Shown here in pieces: positions 12,322 to 21,689 of a DNA stretch of 64,000 bases (within the stretch, counting starts at the first letter, position 1; each line of letters starts with the position of its first letter). The notes beneath the pieces were generated by a model that was not told the DNA's origin, did no database searches, and saw only the letters and a list, made by a program, of their open reading frames with translations. This DNA is from Pseudomonas baetica (GTDB lineage Bacteria > Pseudomonadota > Gammaproteobacteria > Pseudomonadales > Pseudomonadaceae). Location: NCBI RefSeq assembly GCF_002813455.1, contig NZ_PHHE01000001.1, positions 1,798,001 to 1,862,000 of the forward strand, in the 5' to 3' direction. Position numbers and translations under genes: made by a program.

Positions 12322-13512
12322 GGATGGTCTGAAGTAGTCACGCTTTTCTGGCTGACTTCAGCCTCCGCTGATTTTGAAAACGGCGAATCGACCAAAACGA
12401 TCAGATCATCCGCGTATTTCTGCGCTTTTAGCCGCCGCGAGCACCTCGCAACGGTCATTTCCCACATTACAGGCGCACCTCTCCTGTACTCGTCAGTAAA
12501 TGTCGGCGTGCCATCCACAGATTCGACAGCGCGAATAGCGTCACCAGTTGCGCGGTGTTTTTGGCCAGGCCACGGAAGCGCGTTTTCACAAAACCGAACT
12601 GGCGCTTGACCACCCGAAACGGGTGCTCGACTTTGGCGCGCACCTGGGCCTTGGCCTTCTCGATCTTGCGCTTGGCTTTGTATAGAGCGCTACGCTTACC
12701 CAGCTTTTTGTAAGTACTGCGGCGTGCCGCGATCTGCCAGATCACCTCGCGCCCATCATGCTCGGTACGTTTCTCGACGCCGGTATAACCGGCATCGGCG
12801 CAGACCACGTTCTCCGCACCGTGCAGCAATTTGTCCACCTGAGTGACATCCGCCACGTTGGCGGCTGTGCCCACCACGCGGTGCACCAGACCTGACTCGT
12901 CATCCACACCGATGTGCGCTTTCATGCCGAAATAGTACTGGTTGCCCTTCTTGGTTTGGTGCATTTCTGGATCGCGTTTACCGTCCTTGTTCTTGGTCGA
13001 GCTGGGCGCATTGATCAGCGTGGCATCGACAATGGTGCCTTGGCGCAACGACAACCCTCGGTCACCCAGATAGCCATTGATCACGGCCAGGATGCCGGCA
13101 GCCAGCTCGTGTTTCTCCAGCAGTCGGCGGAAGTTGAGGATGGTGGTTTCGTCGGGAATACGCTCCAGATTCAGCCCGGCGAACTGCCGCAGGATGGTGG
13201 TCTCGTACAGCGCTTCCTCCATCGCTGGATCGCTGTAACCGAACCAGTTCTGCATCAAATGTACACGCAGCATCGTCATCAACGGATAAGCCGGACGACC
13301 GCCTTCACCCTTCGGGTAGAACGGCTCGATCAGTTTGATCAAGCCGTTCCACGGCACCACCTGATCCATGTCGATCAAGAACAACTCTTTGCGGGTCTGC
13401 TTACGCTTGCCTGCGTACTCGGCGTCAGCGAAGGTCATCTGTTTCATCGGAAAGCTCGGCGGGTGGAGTCCCGGTATTTTGCCAAAATCAGGAAGTCTTC
13501 TTCAGAGTTTCC
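12322..13512 (-). mobile_element. IS5-family insertion sequence nested in the IS256 transposase
   Basis: 1191 bp, with imperfect terminal repeats GGATGGTCTGAAGTAG and GGAAACTCTGAAGAAG. It is flanked by the 4-bp direct repeat TTAG (12318-12321 and 13513-13516), as usual for IS5-group elements. It carries one intact transposase on the minus strand. Confidence 0.9.
12467..13447 (-). CDS. IS5-family transposase
   Basis: A 326-residue DDE transposase with the N-terminal IS5 domain (MKQMTFADAEYAGKRKQTRK, PLMTMLRVHLMQNWFGYSDP). Catalytic motifs are GTIVDATLINAPSSTKN (first D), VVCADAGYTGVEKR (second D), and KVEHPFRVVKRQFGF with the E of the R-K-E block near the C-terminus. It is complete with no frame break, so it may be active. 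It points the same way as the disrupted IS256 transposase. Confidence 0.93.
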   Translation of the reverse strand: MKQMTFADAEYAGKRKQTRKELFLIDMDQVVPWNGLIKLIEPFYPKGEGGRPAYPLMTMLRVHLMQNWFGYSDPAMEEALYETTILRQFAGLNLERIPDETTILNFRRLLEKHELAAGILAVINGYLGDRGLSLRQGTIVDATLINAPSSTKNKDGKRDPEMHQTKKGNQYYFGMKAHIGVDDESGLVHRVVGTAANVADVTQVDKLLHGAENVVCADAGYTGVEKRTEHDGREVIWQIAARRSTYKKLGKRSALYKAKRKIEKAKAQVRAKVEHPFRVVKRQFGFVKTRFRGLAKNTAQLVTLFALSNLWMARRHLLTSTGEVRL

Positions 13513-14269
13513 TTAGCGCCTCTGGCATGCCTTTGAGACCGTCAGTCACGGCGATCAGCACGTCCTCTACGCCGCGGGTCTTGAGGTCGTTGAAGACCTT
13601 CATCCAGAACTTCGCACCCTCGGTGTTTTCGATCCAGATACCAAGAATATCGCGCGTTCCATCGGGTAAAACACCCAGCGCCAAGTAAATCGCCTTGTTG
13701 CGGACAAGGCCTTCTTCTCGGATCTTGACCCGCAGCGCATCGAAGAAAATGACTGGGTACATCGGCTCAAGCGGTCGCTGTTGCCACGCACCAATTTCCT
13801 CCATCACCTCGTGCGTGACTGAGCTGATGAAGTCATGGGAAACGTCCGTCCCGTATTGCTCAGAGAGGAAAGCGCGGATTTCTCGAACGGTCATGCCTCG
13901 GGCATACATGGCGATGATCTTGTCATCAAAACCGGTGTAACGCCGCTCATGCTTGGGGATCAGAATGGGGGCAAAACTGCCATCCCGATCACGGGGAATC
14001 TCCAGCCGCAGCGGGCCATCCCCCGTCAAAATCGTCTTGCCCGTTTTGCCATTGCGCTGGTTGGTTTCATCCTCTGGGCGCTGCGCGCCCGGCGGATACC
14101 CCAGGTGGTGACCGAGCTCGGCACTCAATGCTCGCTCAATCAAGGCCTTCTTGAAGGCCGCAGAAGCGTCTTCAATAGCCTCTGCGGTAATCAGCCCCTC
14201 ACCGAACTCTTCGAGCAGCTCCTTGGGGATTTTTGGTAGGTCACGCAGGGGTTTCTTTTTGGTTGGCAT
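13513..14269 (-). pseudogene. IS256-family transposase, N-terminal part
   Basis: Starts MPTKKKPLRDLPKIPKELLE. It includes IPRDRDGSFAPILIPKHERR, MYARGMTVREIRAFLSEQYG, the first catalytic Asp region VIFFDALRVKIREEG, and AVTDGLKGMPEAL, where the IS5-family element interrupts it. The part after EAL (RKL then stop) is IS5 sequence. Joined to 11827-12321 it gives a full-length 415-residue transposase, so the element was probably functional before the second insertion. Confidence 0.9.
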
Positions 14270-14321
14270 ACATGCACCTCTTACTCATGTTATGCCCGAA
14301 CACAAAATTTCTGACACCCCC

Positions 14322-15914
14322 TATCACCATTTCATGAAAGCGCTCAATGTCTTCCTTTTCAATAAAGCCAATTGTACGGTTAGTCCGGGAATCAATCATC
14401 GCGATTTGTCTATCAAGCTCAACATATACCGTGCCCTCACGGCCTATTACGATATTGTATTGAGGAGATCCCAAATCGATATAACCCACAGGCCCCTCAG
14501 CCAAAACCTCCACCCGCGCCACAACATCACTGGCCCCCATACTCCTGGCAACTAACTCATGCCCCCCCTCAGTCCCCGAGGCAATAATCCCCGTAACAGT
14601 TACAACCTCCTTGGCATCAGTAATGAAATCACGCTCACCACCAACACCTCCACCCGGAAACTGGAATCCCGATGCAAGGCGCAAAGTCACCACCGCATCC
14701 ATCTGCGGAACGCCATCACGGGTTAGCAGCAAACGGACATCGAACGCTTCACCAGAAAAAACCTTATACGGCCCATTGGTGAACTCCAGCATTGCGGCCG
14801 GCAATGCCTCGCCAATCACCTGCGCCCGCGCAACCCTGGAACTCCCCACCGCTTCACCATTGGCTCTGTGCACCTTGTAAGTCGCCGTCACAGCGCCGTC
14901 AGGAATCACGTGCTTATTAGGCACTTCAACAATACACAGCTTCCTCTGCCCGAACTCATCTGCCTCCACCGTGCCGGCAGGCGGCGTTACCACGACGTCA
15001 GGCTGGCCGGTAACTTTGCAGATGTACGTCACGGAAATCAGGTCGCCCACCTGAAAACGTGAGTCACCGGTCGGCACAATGATCAACAGCGGATTGCCGG
15101 CCAGTTTCTCCAGATCGATTTTGGTCTGGTCATCTCCCGGATCGTTGAGGCGTTCGCGCAAAATCGGGCTGTCGAACGTCTCTGCTTCCAGATGAATGTC
15201 CAGCCGCTTCTCCGGGGATTTGCTGGGGTTGCCCAACTGGTCGGTGACAATGTATTCGATCACCGCACTCGGGTTGTTGCCCGCTGCGAGAAACGTGTCG
15301 GTGAACAGTTTGTAGGTGATCGGTGCGTTGCCATCGGCGACATCGAAATCGACCTGGGTATCGCCTATCAGCAGTCGGATGCGGTCATAGGGGCGCCGGT
15401 TGTTATAGAAGAACCTGAACTCCACGCCTTGCGCTGCGCGTTCGGTACTGACGCCTTCGTTGATCACGTCTGGGGGGATGACAAGATCCAGATTGTCCGG
15501 CGTACGCAGGTGATAGAGCACCAGCAGGTCACGGGAGTCTTCACTGGTGTTGCCGCCGACGCGGAAGACCTTGTAATGCAGGCGGTTGACACCCTGCCTA
15601 AGGTACCCGTGTGGTATGTACAGACGCAGACGCTGCGCTTCTTCGCCCGGCTGGATGGTCACGCCGGCCACGGGTGTGGGGTCGTCGTTGATGTACAGAT
15701 CCACGCGATCATCGACCGCCATGGTCCAGGATTGCAGTTGTAACTCTGGCCAGGGGTCGATCAGGCACAGCAGGCCTTGGGACTGGCCGTCGTAAAGCAC
15801 TTGGGGAATGCCACCGTGGGCGATGCCTGCCGGTCTCACCGGGGTGAACCAGCCCTGGATGATCACCGGGAAGAGCGCGAACAATTGATTGAGTACGGCG
15901 GACTGGATATCCAT
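14322..15914 (-). pseudogene. Surface protein with YVTN beta-propeller, 5' part (interrupted by IS256)
   Basis: The first 531 codons start MDIQSAVLNQLFALFPVIIQ at ATG 15914, with CCAGGAG upstream. The protein appears to hold several immunoglobulin-like beta domains. Examples are DRVDLYINDDPTPVAGVTIQ, SVTYICKVTGQPDVVVTPPA and EAFDVRLLLTRDGVPQMDAV. The first propeller blades follow (NIVIGREGTVYVELDRQIAM). No signal peptide is obvious. Similar proteins in Pseudomonas are predicted to be surface or secreted adhesin-like proteins; function unknown. Any product from this allele would end shortly inside the IS256 end. Confidence 0.8.
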
Positions 15915-16324
15915 CACTTGCTCCTGGAGGCGAAAAGCCCGAATGCGCTCGGGAAGTGGGCTAATCAAACATCAGGCGGGGCAAGCGGGCTACTGTCAAA
16001 GTTGACAGGTAGGCGCCATTTCCGGACGAGTGGTTAACTCGGTCAGAGGTGCAAGAAGTGTTGCGGGCGCATTGCGGTGGGAGGAGGGACGGCAAAGGAT
16101 TGCGGCCTGCGGCGGGACTTGGACGTTGTACCGGGCTGGCGCCTGTTTGAATACCAAACCCTGTTGACATGGGCTTACCGCGAAAACCCAGCGCCCCCGG
16201 CAGGCGCTGCCGAAGGCTGCAATCTTTTGATCTTTTGCTTTTCGCACCGGGCTCGCGCTAAGGTCAACGGCGCCTTTCAGCAAGCACTTTGCGCGCCGGG
16301 GCAATTGTGTGTTCGGGGATGGAA
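15915..16324. other. Intergenic region with an imperfect repeat
   Basis: No gene is supported in these 410 bp. At about 16185-16245 there is GGCAGGCGCTGCCGAAGGCTGC followed by ATCTTTTGATCTTTTG. This resembles the 'TGCCGAAGGCTGCGATCTTTTGAT' repeat also seen near 58.7 kb. It should also hold the promoters of the divergent flanking genes. Confidence 0.5.
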
Positions 16325-16822
16325 ATGGATTCCGCAGAAATTCTTGTGCTTCAAGCCAGTTACACCAACCCACTGCACGCCGAGGCCATCGGCGTCGTGC
16401 TCAATCACTATGCAGAAGATCCCATGGGCGGCGGTCATCCGATCGACCCTGAGTTGCTGCGCCGGTTACCCGAAGAATTGGCGCGCCGACCACACGCGTT
16501 CAGCGTGCTGGCCTTTGTCGGTGGCGAGCCGGCAGGCCTGGTGAATTGTTTTGAAGGGTTTTCCTCGTTCGCCTGCAAGCCTTTGGTCAACGTCCACGAT
16601 GTGGCGGTGATGGCCAGGTTTCGTGGCCTGGGCCTGAGCCAAAAGATGCTTCGCAAGGTCGAGGAAATCGCTCGCCAGCGTGGCTGCTGCAAGATCACCC
16701 TGGAAGTGCTGGAGGGTAACGCAGTGGCGCAAAACGCTTACAGCAAATTCGGTTTCACGCCGGGCATGTTCAACCCTGATCACGGGCGGATGCTGTTCTG
16801 GATCAAGCCACTGCAGGCATAA
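16325..16822 (+). CDS. GNAT family N-acetyltransferase
   Basis: A 165-residue acetyl-CoA-dependent acetyltransferase. Motif A is seen as VMARFRGLGLSQKMLRKVEE (pyrophosphate-binding R/Q-x-x-G-x-G/A). Motif B follows as KITLEVLEGNAVAQNAYSKF. The substrate is unknown. Two start codons, 16319 and 16325, lie behind a GGGG sequence; the second is taken and either may be used. The stop codon touches the terminator of the convergent small gene. Confidence 0.85.
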   Translation: MDSAEILVLQASYTNPLHAEAIGVVLNHYAEDPMGGGHPIDPELLRRLPEELARRPHAFSVLAFVGGEPAGLVNCFEGFSSFACKPLVNVHDVAVMARFRGLGLSQKMLRKVEEIARQRGCCKITLEVLEGNAVAQNAYSKFGFTPGMFNPDHGRMLFWIKPLQA

Positions 16823-16827
16823 AAAAA

Positions 16828-16846
16828 GGCGCCCGAACCGGGCGCC
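16828..16846 (-). terminator. Intrinsic terminator for the minus-strand gene at 16908
   Basis: GGCGCCCG-aac-CGGGCGCC stem. Seven A on the left side read as a T-run on the minus strand. Confidence 0.8.
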
Positions 16847-16907
16847 CAACTGTCATCTCCAGGGCCAGAGCGGAGCCTGTGGAGGTCCATCGGTTGCTCT
16901 ACAAAAC

Positions 16908-17117
16908 CTACTCGCGATAGGCCTCGGTCACTTGCGCCGTCTGGTCGGCGGGAACGCGAATTTCTTTCGCCTTCGCCTCGCTTGCGTGTTCGCTTTGCGC
17001 GTGGTGAACCGGGAAGTTGTCGTAGTAATGACGCATGCGCTCAGCGCCGCCTTCGGCAAAGACGCTGGCAGAGCCGAGCGTGAATAGACTGGCAAGGATT
17101 GCCGTAGTGATTTTCAT
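16908..17117 (-). CDS. Small exported protein, function unknown
   Basis: 69 residues with a clear signal peptide (MKITTAILASLFTLGSASVF, cleaved near AEGG). The mature part is short and charged, with AEGGAERMRHYYDNF and HHAQSEHASEAKAKEIRV. The AEGGAER start recalls small Pseudomonas periplasmic proteins annotated with a PtrA N-terminal-like domain, but I am not sure of this link. The ATG at 17117 has AGGAGGC upstream. It has its own terminator and stands alone between the GNAT gene and the siderophore receptor. Confidence 0.7.
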   Translation of the reverse strand: MKITTAILASLFTLGSASVFAEGGAERMRHYYDNFPVHHAQSEHASEAKAKEIRVPADQTAQVTEAYRE

Positions 17118-17270
17118 GGTGCCTCCTACTGAACAAGTGGGAGCCGTTCGTCCATGAAGCAGATCTCGGAACAGACTGTGCCGGGCAGGCATTAACTCGG
17201 GGTTAACACGCTGAAAGTGGCAAGGGAGGAGCACGCCCTCACCACAAACGTTGATGGATGCCAGAACGGG

Positions 17271-19517
17271 TCAGAGCTTCCAGTCCAGGCTCAGGGTCAC
17301 CGTACGCGGGTCACCCCAGTACACACCGTTGTAAAAACCGGCGTTGTCGTAATATTTCTGGTCGAACAGATTGTCGACGTTCAGCGAGGCCGACACGTGT
17401 TTGTCGAACTCATAGCGCGACATCAGCTTGACCACGGCGTAAGCGTCCTGGCGAATCCGCGTTTTTTCGGTGATGAATTTGCCGTTGGCACCGCGGCCGA
17501 CCGGGCGATTGGAGTTGCCGTACATGTCGCTCTGCCAGTTGACCGCGCCTCCGACGGTCAAGGCCTGCCAGTTGCCCGGCAAGCGGTAGGCCGTCGACAC
17601 TCGGAGCATGTTCAATGGCTCAGTGGTATTGCTGCGTTGTTTTTCGCCGTTGGCCGCGTGGGTGTAGGTGTAGCCGGCGGTCATGTTCCAGCCGTTGAGG
17701 ATTTCCCCGGAAACTTCGGCCTCGAAGCCGTTGACCTTGTTGCCCTTGCCGCCGGATTTGGAAAATTCCTCGCCGGTCACCGGATCCGGAGGTACGGAGT
17801 CGTCACGTTCGGCGACGTTGTCCTGCGTGCTCCAGAACAGCGCAGTGGTGAGGTTCAGGCGTTCTTCGAGCAGGCTACCCTTGAGCCCGAGTTCGTAGTT
17901 GCTGCCGACGACCGGATCGAGGTAATTGCGACTACTGTCGCGCGCGCTCTGCGGTTTGAAAATGTCGGTATAGCTGGCGTAAACCGTGTATTGAGGCGTG
18001 AGGTCGTAGAGCAGGCCGGCGTAGGGCGTCCAGATATTGTTCTGGCGCTGGTGGGTGGCGTCGACGCGGGTGAGTGTTTGCCGCGCGTCGTAGTAGTAAT
18101 CGGTGCTGGTTTCGTCCCAACTGCCATAACGGCTGCCGAGTACGGCATGCAGCTCATCGGTCAGGCTCAATCGAGTGGCGATGTAGCCGGCCTTCTGGCG
18201 GGTGATGCCCCGTGAGCCGGGGAGGCTGGTGACGGTGTCGGCGAATTTGGCGATGTCGCTCATGTATTTCCAGTCACGGATGTTGTCGTAACCGGCGGCT
18301 TGCGGACTGTCAAAGGCGTGGGGCGAGTTCGAGCGGCTTTCAGCCTCGCCATAGCCGAACATCATTTCGTGCTCGCGCCCCAACAGCGCGTACGGGCCTG
18401 AGACGTTGACGTCGTACACCTTCATTTTCTGCGTACCGAGCATGTGCCCCCTGTACGCGGACATGCCACTGCGATCCGCCTCGGGGAAACCCCCGCCGCC
18501 GTAGTAGACCTTGCCATCGATATCGCTGTCGCGGTGGGTATAGGCAGCCTTCAACTTCCAGCCACCGCCCAGTTGCTGATCCAGGGTCGCGAACGCGGTT
18601 TTATCTTTGAGTGGCCACGAACTCCACGGCGTCGCCATGTTCGTTGAGCGGCTCAGTCCGGCCTTGCCGCCGTCAGCGTTCCAGTACGGTACGGTGCCCC
18701 AGGACGTGCCCTGAACCTGCTTGTCCTGATAGTCGTAACCCACCGCGAGCACGGTAGAGTCGCTCAGATCGGCTTCGAGAATGCCGTAACCGACCTCGCG
18801 TTGCAGGGCATATTTGTCCCGGAACGACTGGCTGTCGCGATAGGCCAGCACCGTGCGCCCGCGCAGACGCCCGTCGAAAGCCAGCGGGCCGCCGACATCG
18901 ACGTAGCTGTAGTAATCGTCATAGCTGCCGCCACTGACCCCGGCCAAGGCCTGCAACTGTGCGGTGGGGCGTTTGCGCACCATGTTGATGGTCGCCGACG
19001 GGTCGCCGGCACCGGTGGTCAGGCCCGTGGCGCCGCGTACCACCTCGATACGGTCATAGATGATGGTGTCCGCATCGGACTTCATCCGCCCGAACGTATT
19101 GAGCATTCCGTCAATCTGGAAATTGTTGATGGAATAACCGCGCGCCGAATAGCTGACCCGATCAGAGTCGTTGTGCTGCACCACGATGCCGGTGGTCTGA
19201 CTCATGGCCTCGGACAATGTACCGAGTTTGAAATCATCCATTTGCTGGCGGGTGACCACGGATACCGATTGCGGGGTTTCCTTGATCGACAGATTCATCC
19301 GCGTCGCTGTGCTCATGGCGCCGGTGGTGTAGGCCGCAGAGTTTTCGGTGGTGGTACCCAAACCCTGCGCGGAAATGTTGGTGGCGGCCAGTTCCAGCGC
19401 AGTGGCGGGGGGCTCAGCCGGTTTTTCAGGATCGGTTTCGGCGAGCAGATCGCTGCTCACGGCCATGCTGTACAAGCCGAGGGTGAGTGTCATGGAACGG
19501 GTGATAGGCGCGAACAT
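17271..19517 (-). CDS. TonB-dependent siderophore receptor
   Basis: A 748-residue outer-membrane receptor that imports a ferric siderophore, powered by TonB. After a signal peptide (MFAPITRSMTLTLGLYSMAV) comes the plug domain: NLSIKETPQSVSVVTRQQMD, YSARGYSINNFQIDGMLNTF and IEVVRGATGLTTGAGDPSAT. The rest is a beta-barrel ending VTLSLDWKL, without the usual terminal Phe. There is no long N-terminal signalling extension, and no sigma factor/anti-sigma pair is adjacent, so it is a simple transducer-less receptor. The closest recognisable type is FpvA/FoxA-like; the ligand cannot be told. The ATG 19517 was chosen for its AAGGAG ribosome site. Confidence 0.9.
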   Translation of the reverse strand: MFAPITRSMTLTLGLYSMAVSSDLLAETDPEKPAEPPATALELAATNISAQGLGTTTENSAAYTTGAMSTATRMNLSIKETPQSVSVVTRQQMDDFKLGTLSEAMSQTTGIVVQHNDSDRVSYSARGYSINNFQIDGMLNTFGRMKSDADTIIYDRIEVVRGATGLTTGAGDPSATINMVRKRPTAQLQALAGVSGGSYDDYYSYVDVGGPLAFDGRLRGRTVLAYRDSQSFRDKYALQREVGYGILEADLSDSTVLAVGYDYQDKQVQGTSWGTVPYWNADGGKAGLSRSTNMATPWSSWPLKDKTAFATLDQQLGGGWKLKAAYTHRDSDIDGKVYYGGGGFPEADRSGMSAYRGHMLGTQKMKVYDVNVSGPYALLGREHEMMFGYGEAESRSNSPHAFDSPQAAGYDNIRDWKYMSDIAKFADTVTSLPGSRGITRQKAGYIATRLSLTDELHAVLGSRYGSWDETSTDYYYDARQTLTRVDATHQRQNNIWTPYAGLLYDLTPQYTVYASYTDIFKPQSARDSSRNYLDPVVGSNYELGLKGSLLEERLNLTTALFWSTQDNVAERDDSVPPDPVTGEEFSKSGGKGNKVNGFEAEVSGEILNGWNMTAGYTYTHAANGEKQRSNTTEPLNMLRVSTAYRLPGNWQALTVGGAVNWQSDMYGNSNRPVGRGANGKFITEKTRIRQDAYAVVKLMSRYEFDKHVSASLNVDNLFDQKYYDNAGFYNGVYWGDPRTVTLSLDWKL

Positions 19518-19592
19518 CGCAGCCGACTCCTTGTCTTCGAGGGAAAAATCCATTGCTTCAAAGACGAGGCGGCGCGCTGCGATTTAGTAACA

Positions 19593-19611
19593 AACGAGAA
19601 ATATTGTTATT
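19593..19611 (-). promoter_or_regulatory. Weak candidate Fur box
   Basis: AATAACAATATTTCTCGTT on the minus strand, 76 bp before the receptor start. It matches the 19-bp Fur consensus at only 10 positions. Iron control of such receptors is expected, but this site is marginal. Confidence 0.25.
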
Positions 19612-19655
19612 TGAGGGGGGCTACGGGCAGCGTCTGCCGGTAAACAGCGAGCAGT

Positions 19656-19679
19656 AAAAAGGGGCCAATCGTTGGCCCC
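19656..19679 (-). terminator. Intrinsic terminator after the phosphoethanolamine transferase
   Basis: GGGGCCA-atcgt-TGGCCCC stem with five A on its left, giving a T-run on the minus strand. Confidence 0.8.
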
Positions 19680-19687
19680 TTGCGTTA

Positions 19688-21430
19688 TTAATGTTGTGCG
19701 ACCTCTGCGGGGTCCGGTTTTTTCGGCTTCATCAAACTGAAGTCGATGAGCGCTCGTTGCTCACGTTCATAGGGGTTGCCGATCATCAGCGGACGCGCTA
19801 TGAAACGGTCGCTGACCAGGCTCTTGCTGCGATCGAGCTCATCGAAACTCAACCCTGCCATGTCTGCCCACGTGTGGATCAGGTGCGAGCTGCTGTAAGG
19901 CCGTCCCAGGTCAGCGGCGAAATTCCAGTCGTGGTTTTCTTTCCACTTCGGCGACGCCCAGGCCATGAACGGAATCGTGTACATCGGCGCGGTCGGCTTG
20001 TTCTCGTTACGGCCCAGGGTCTTGTGGCCGACCGAGTCGAACACGTCTTCGCCGTGGTCGGAGAGGTACAGCAAGAAACCGTTCGGGTCGGATTTGGCGT
20101 AGTCCTTGATCAGGCTGGAAACCACGAAGTCGTTGTACAGCACCGCATTGTCGTAGCTGTTGTAAGTGGGTACCTGATCATTGCGCACACCGGCCGGCAC
20201 GCCGCTACGATCCTGGAACTTGTCGAAGCTCGGCGGATAGCGGTACTGGTAGCTCATATGGGTGCCGAGCAGGTGCACAACGATCAACTTGCGTTGGGCC
20301 GGATCGGTCAACGCCTTGTTGAAGGGCTCGATCACATCGCCATCGTACTGGGCGGCATTCTGGTTGCGGTTGTTGTTCAGATACACCTGCTCGTCGGCCA
20401 GTTCGGAGAAGGTCGTGAGCATGGTGTTGCGCTTGGTCATGGTCTGCTGGTTGGTGATCCAGAAGGTTTTGTAACCGGCCTGTTTCATCATGCTGACCAG
20501 CGATGGCGTGGACAGGTACAGGTCCGGATTTTCCTCATCGGCGAAGGTCAACACTTGCTGCAACGCTTCGATGGTGTACGGGCGCGGGGTGATGACATTG
20601 TCGAAGACCGACAGTTGATCCTTGAGCTTGTCCAGTTCAGGCGTGGTCTTGCGCGGGTAACCGTAGAGGCTCATGCGCTGGCGGTTGGTCGATTCGCCGA
20701 TGACCAGCACCAGGGTCGCCGGCTGATTGGCCGAAGCGTCGGTGAGGTTTTTCAGCGGCGCGATCTTGCTGGCGCTATCGAGCATGCCCTGCATGTCCGC
20801 CAGGGTTTCCAGATAACGGTGATAGGCCACGGCCATCTGCCACGGCACGGCCGGCTCGATACGGGTTTCGAACTTTTCAAAGCCCTGGGCGAAGCTGCCG
20901 GTGCGCATCGTCTGTTTGACCAATGGATAGCCGATCACCGCGACCAGAATCGCCATCGCCGCCACGAAGGCGCGGCCACGGGGCAGGTACACCGGGCGCA
21001 GACGCGTCCACAGGAAATAGGCGAACAGGGTGTGTGCGAGGAACGCCGGCACCATCCACCAGGCAAAGTACTGGGTCATGTACTCGCCGGCTTCAGACAC
21101 GTTCGACTCGAACATGATGAAGATCACGCTCTGGGAAAATTCTTGCTGATAGATGAAGAAATAACCCAGGCTCGCCATCGAGCAGGCCCACAACACCACA
21201 CCGATCAAGGCGGCGAGCAGTCTGGTGCGCTGGGGAAACAGCAGCATCGGCGCCAGCCAGATGGCACTCATCACGAACGCCTGACGAAAGCCCGTGAAGC
21301 CGGAGGTACCGGTCAACTGGATCAGCAGTTGGGTAATGCCCGAGAAGTACCAGAAAAAGACAAACAGCCAGAGAAACCCGGCCCAGTCGAAACCTGTCGC
21401 AGACTTGTTGCTGCGTTTGAACATCGCCAT
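19688..21430 (-). CDS. Phosphoethanolamine transferase (EptA/CptA-like)
   Basis: A 580-residue inner-membrane enzyme. About five N-terminal helices (residues 10-160) are followed by a periplasmic sulfatase-fold domain. It moves phosphoethanolamine from phosphatidylethanolamine to lipid A or core LPS. The metal site is seen in LVLVIGESTNRQRMSLYGYP with the nucleophile Thr, and in LLYLSDHGEDVFDSVGHKTL. The organisation is nearer to CptA (core LPS) than EptA, but the acceptor cannot be fixed. The ATG at 21430 follows GGAG; the longer reading to 21619 crosses non-coding sequence. Such enzymes can lower cationic-peptide sensitivity. Confidence 0.87.
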   Translation of the reverse strand: MAMFKRSNKSATGFDWAGFLWLFVFFWYFSGITQLLIQLTGTSGFTGFRQAFVMSAIWLAPMLLFPQRTRLLAALIGVVLWACSMASLGYFFIYQQEFSQSVIFIMFESNVSEAGEYMTQYFAWWMVPAFLAHTLFAYFLWTRLRPVYLPRGRAFVAAMAILVAVIGYPLVKQTMRTGSFAQGFEKFETRIEPAVPWQMAVAYHRYLETLADMQGMLDSASKIAPLKNLTDASANQPATLVLVIGESTNRQRMSLYGYPRKTTPELDKLKDQLSVFDNVITPRPYTIEALQQVLTFADEENPDLYLSTPSLVSMMKQAGYKTFWITNQQTMTKRNTMLTTFSELADEQVYLNNNRNQNAAQYDGDVIEPFNKALTDPAQRKLIVVHLLGTHMSYQYRYPPSFDKFQDRSGVPAGVRNDQVPTYNSYDNAVLYNDFVVSSLIKDYAKSDPNGFLLYLSDHGEDVFDSVGHKTLGRNENKPTAPMYTIPFMAWASPKWKENHDWNFAADLGRPYSSSHLIHTWADMAGLSFDELDRSKSLVSDRFIARPLMIGNPYEREQRALIDFSLMKPKKPDPAEVAQH

Positions 21431-21689
21431 CAAGCGCTCCAGCCTTTGAGAGTGTTGCTGCCGGTGCACGGGGGTACACCAGCGACTTTCGGCCACACCA
21501 TCAGGTAGCGGGCAGCCACAATGACGCAAGTATCCGTAATTTATTGTGAAAAGTTTGTGAGTTACCACTGCGCGTGGGTGGGCGTGCGGTACAGGAGTAC
21601 CGCATGGCTGGCGAGGCAATCAGGTTTCATCGCTCCATTGAGCAGGCCTGACGCACTGTCACCTGTGACTGACTCCAAAGGATATGGAC

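Larger units (their letters stand above)
11767..14321 (-). mobile_element. IS256-family insertion sequence, itself interrupted
   Basis: Bounded by related ends, GAGAGTGTCAGATTTTTTGT on the left and, inverted, GGGGGTGTCAGAAATTTTGT on the right. It is flanked by the 8-bp direct repeat TATCACCA (11759-11766 and 14322-14329), the duplication length typical of IS256. Without the nested IS5 element it is about 1.36 kb. It sits inside the YVTN beta-propeller gene. Confidence 0.92.

Noticed and set aside
19691..21508. 605-codon open frame on plus opposite the phosphoethanolamine transferase
   Set aside because: Mirror frame; no recognisable domain, while the minus strand has the clear sulfatase-fold motifs.
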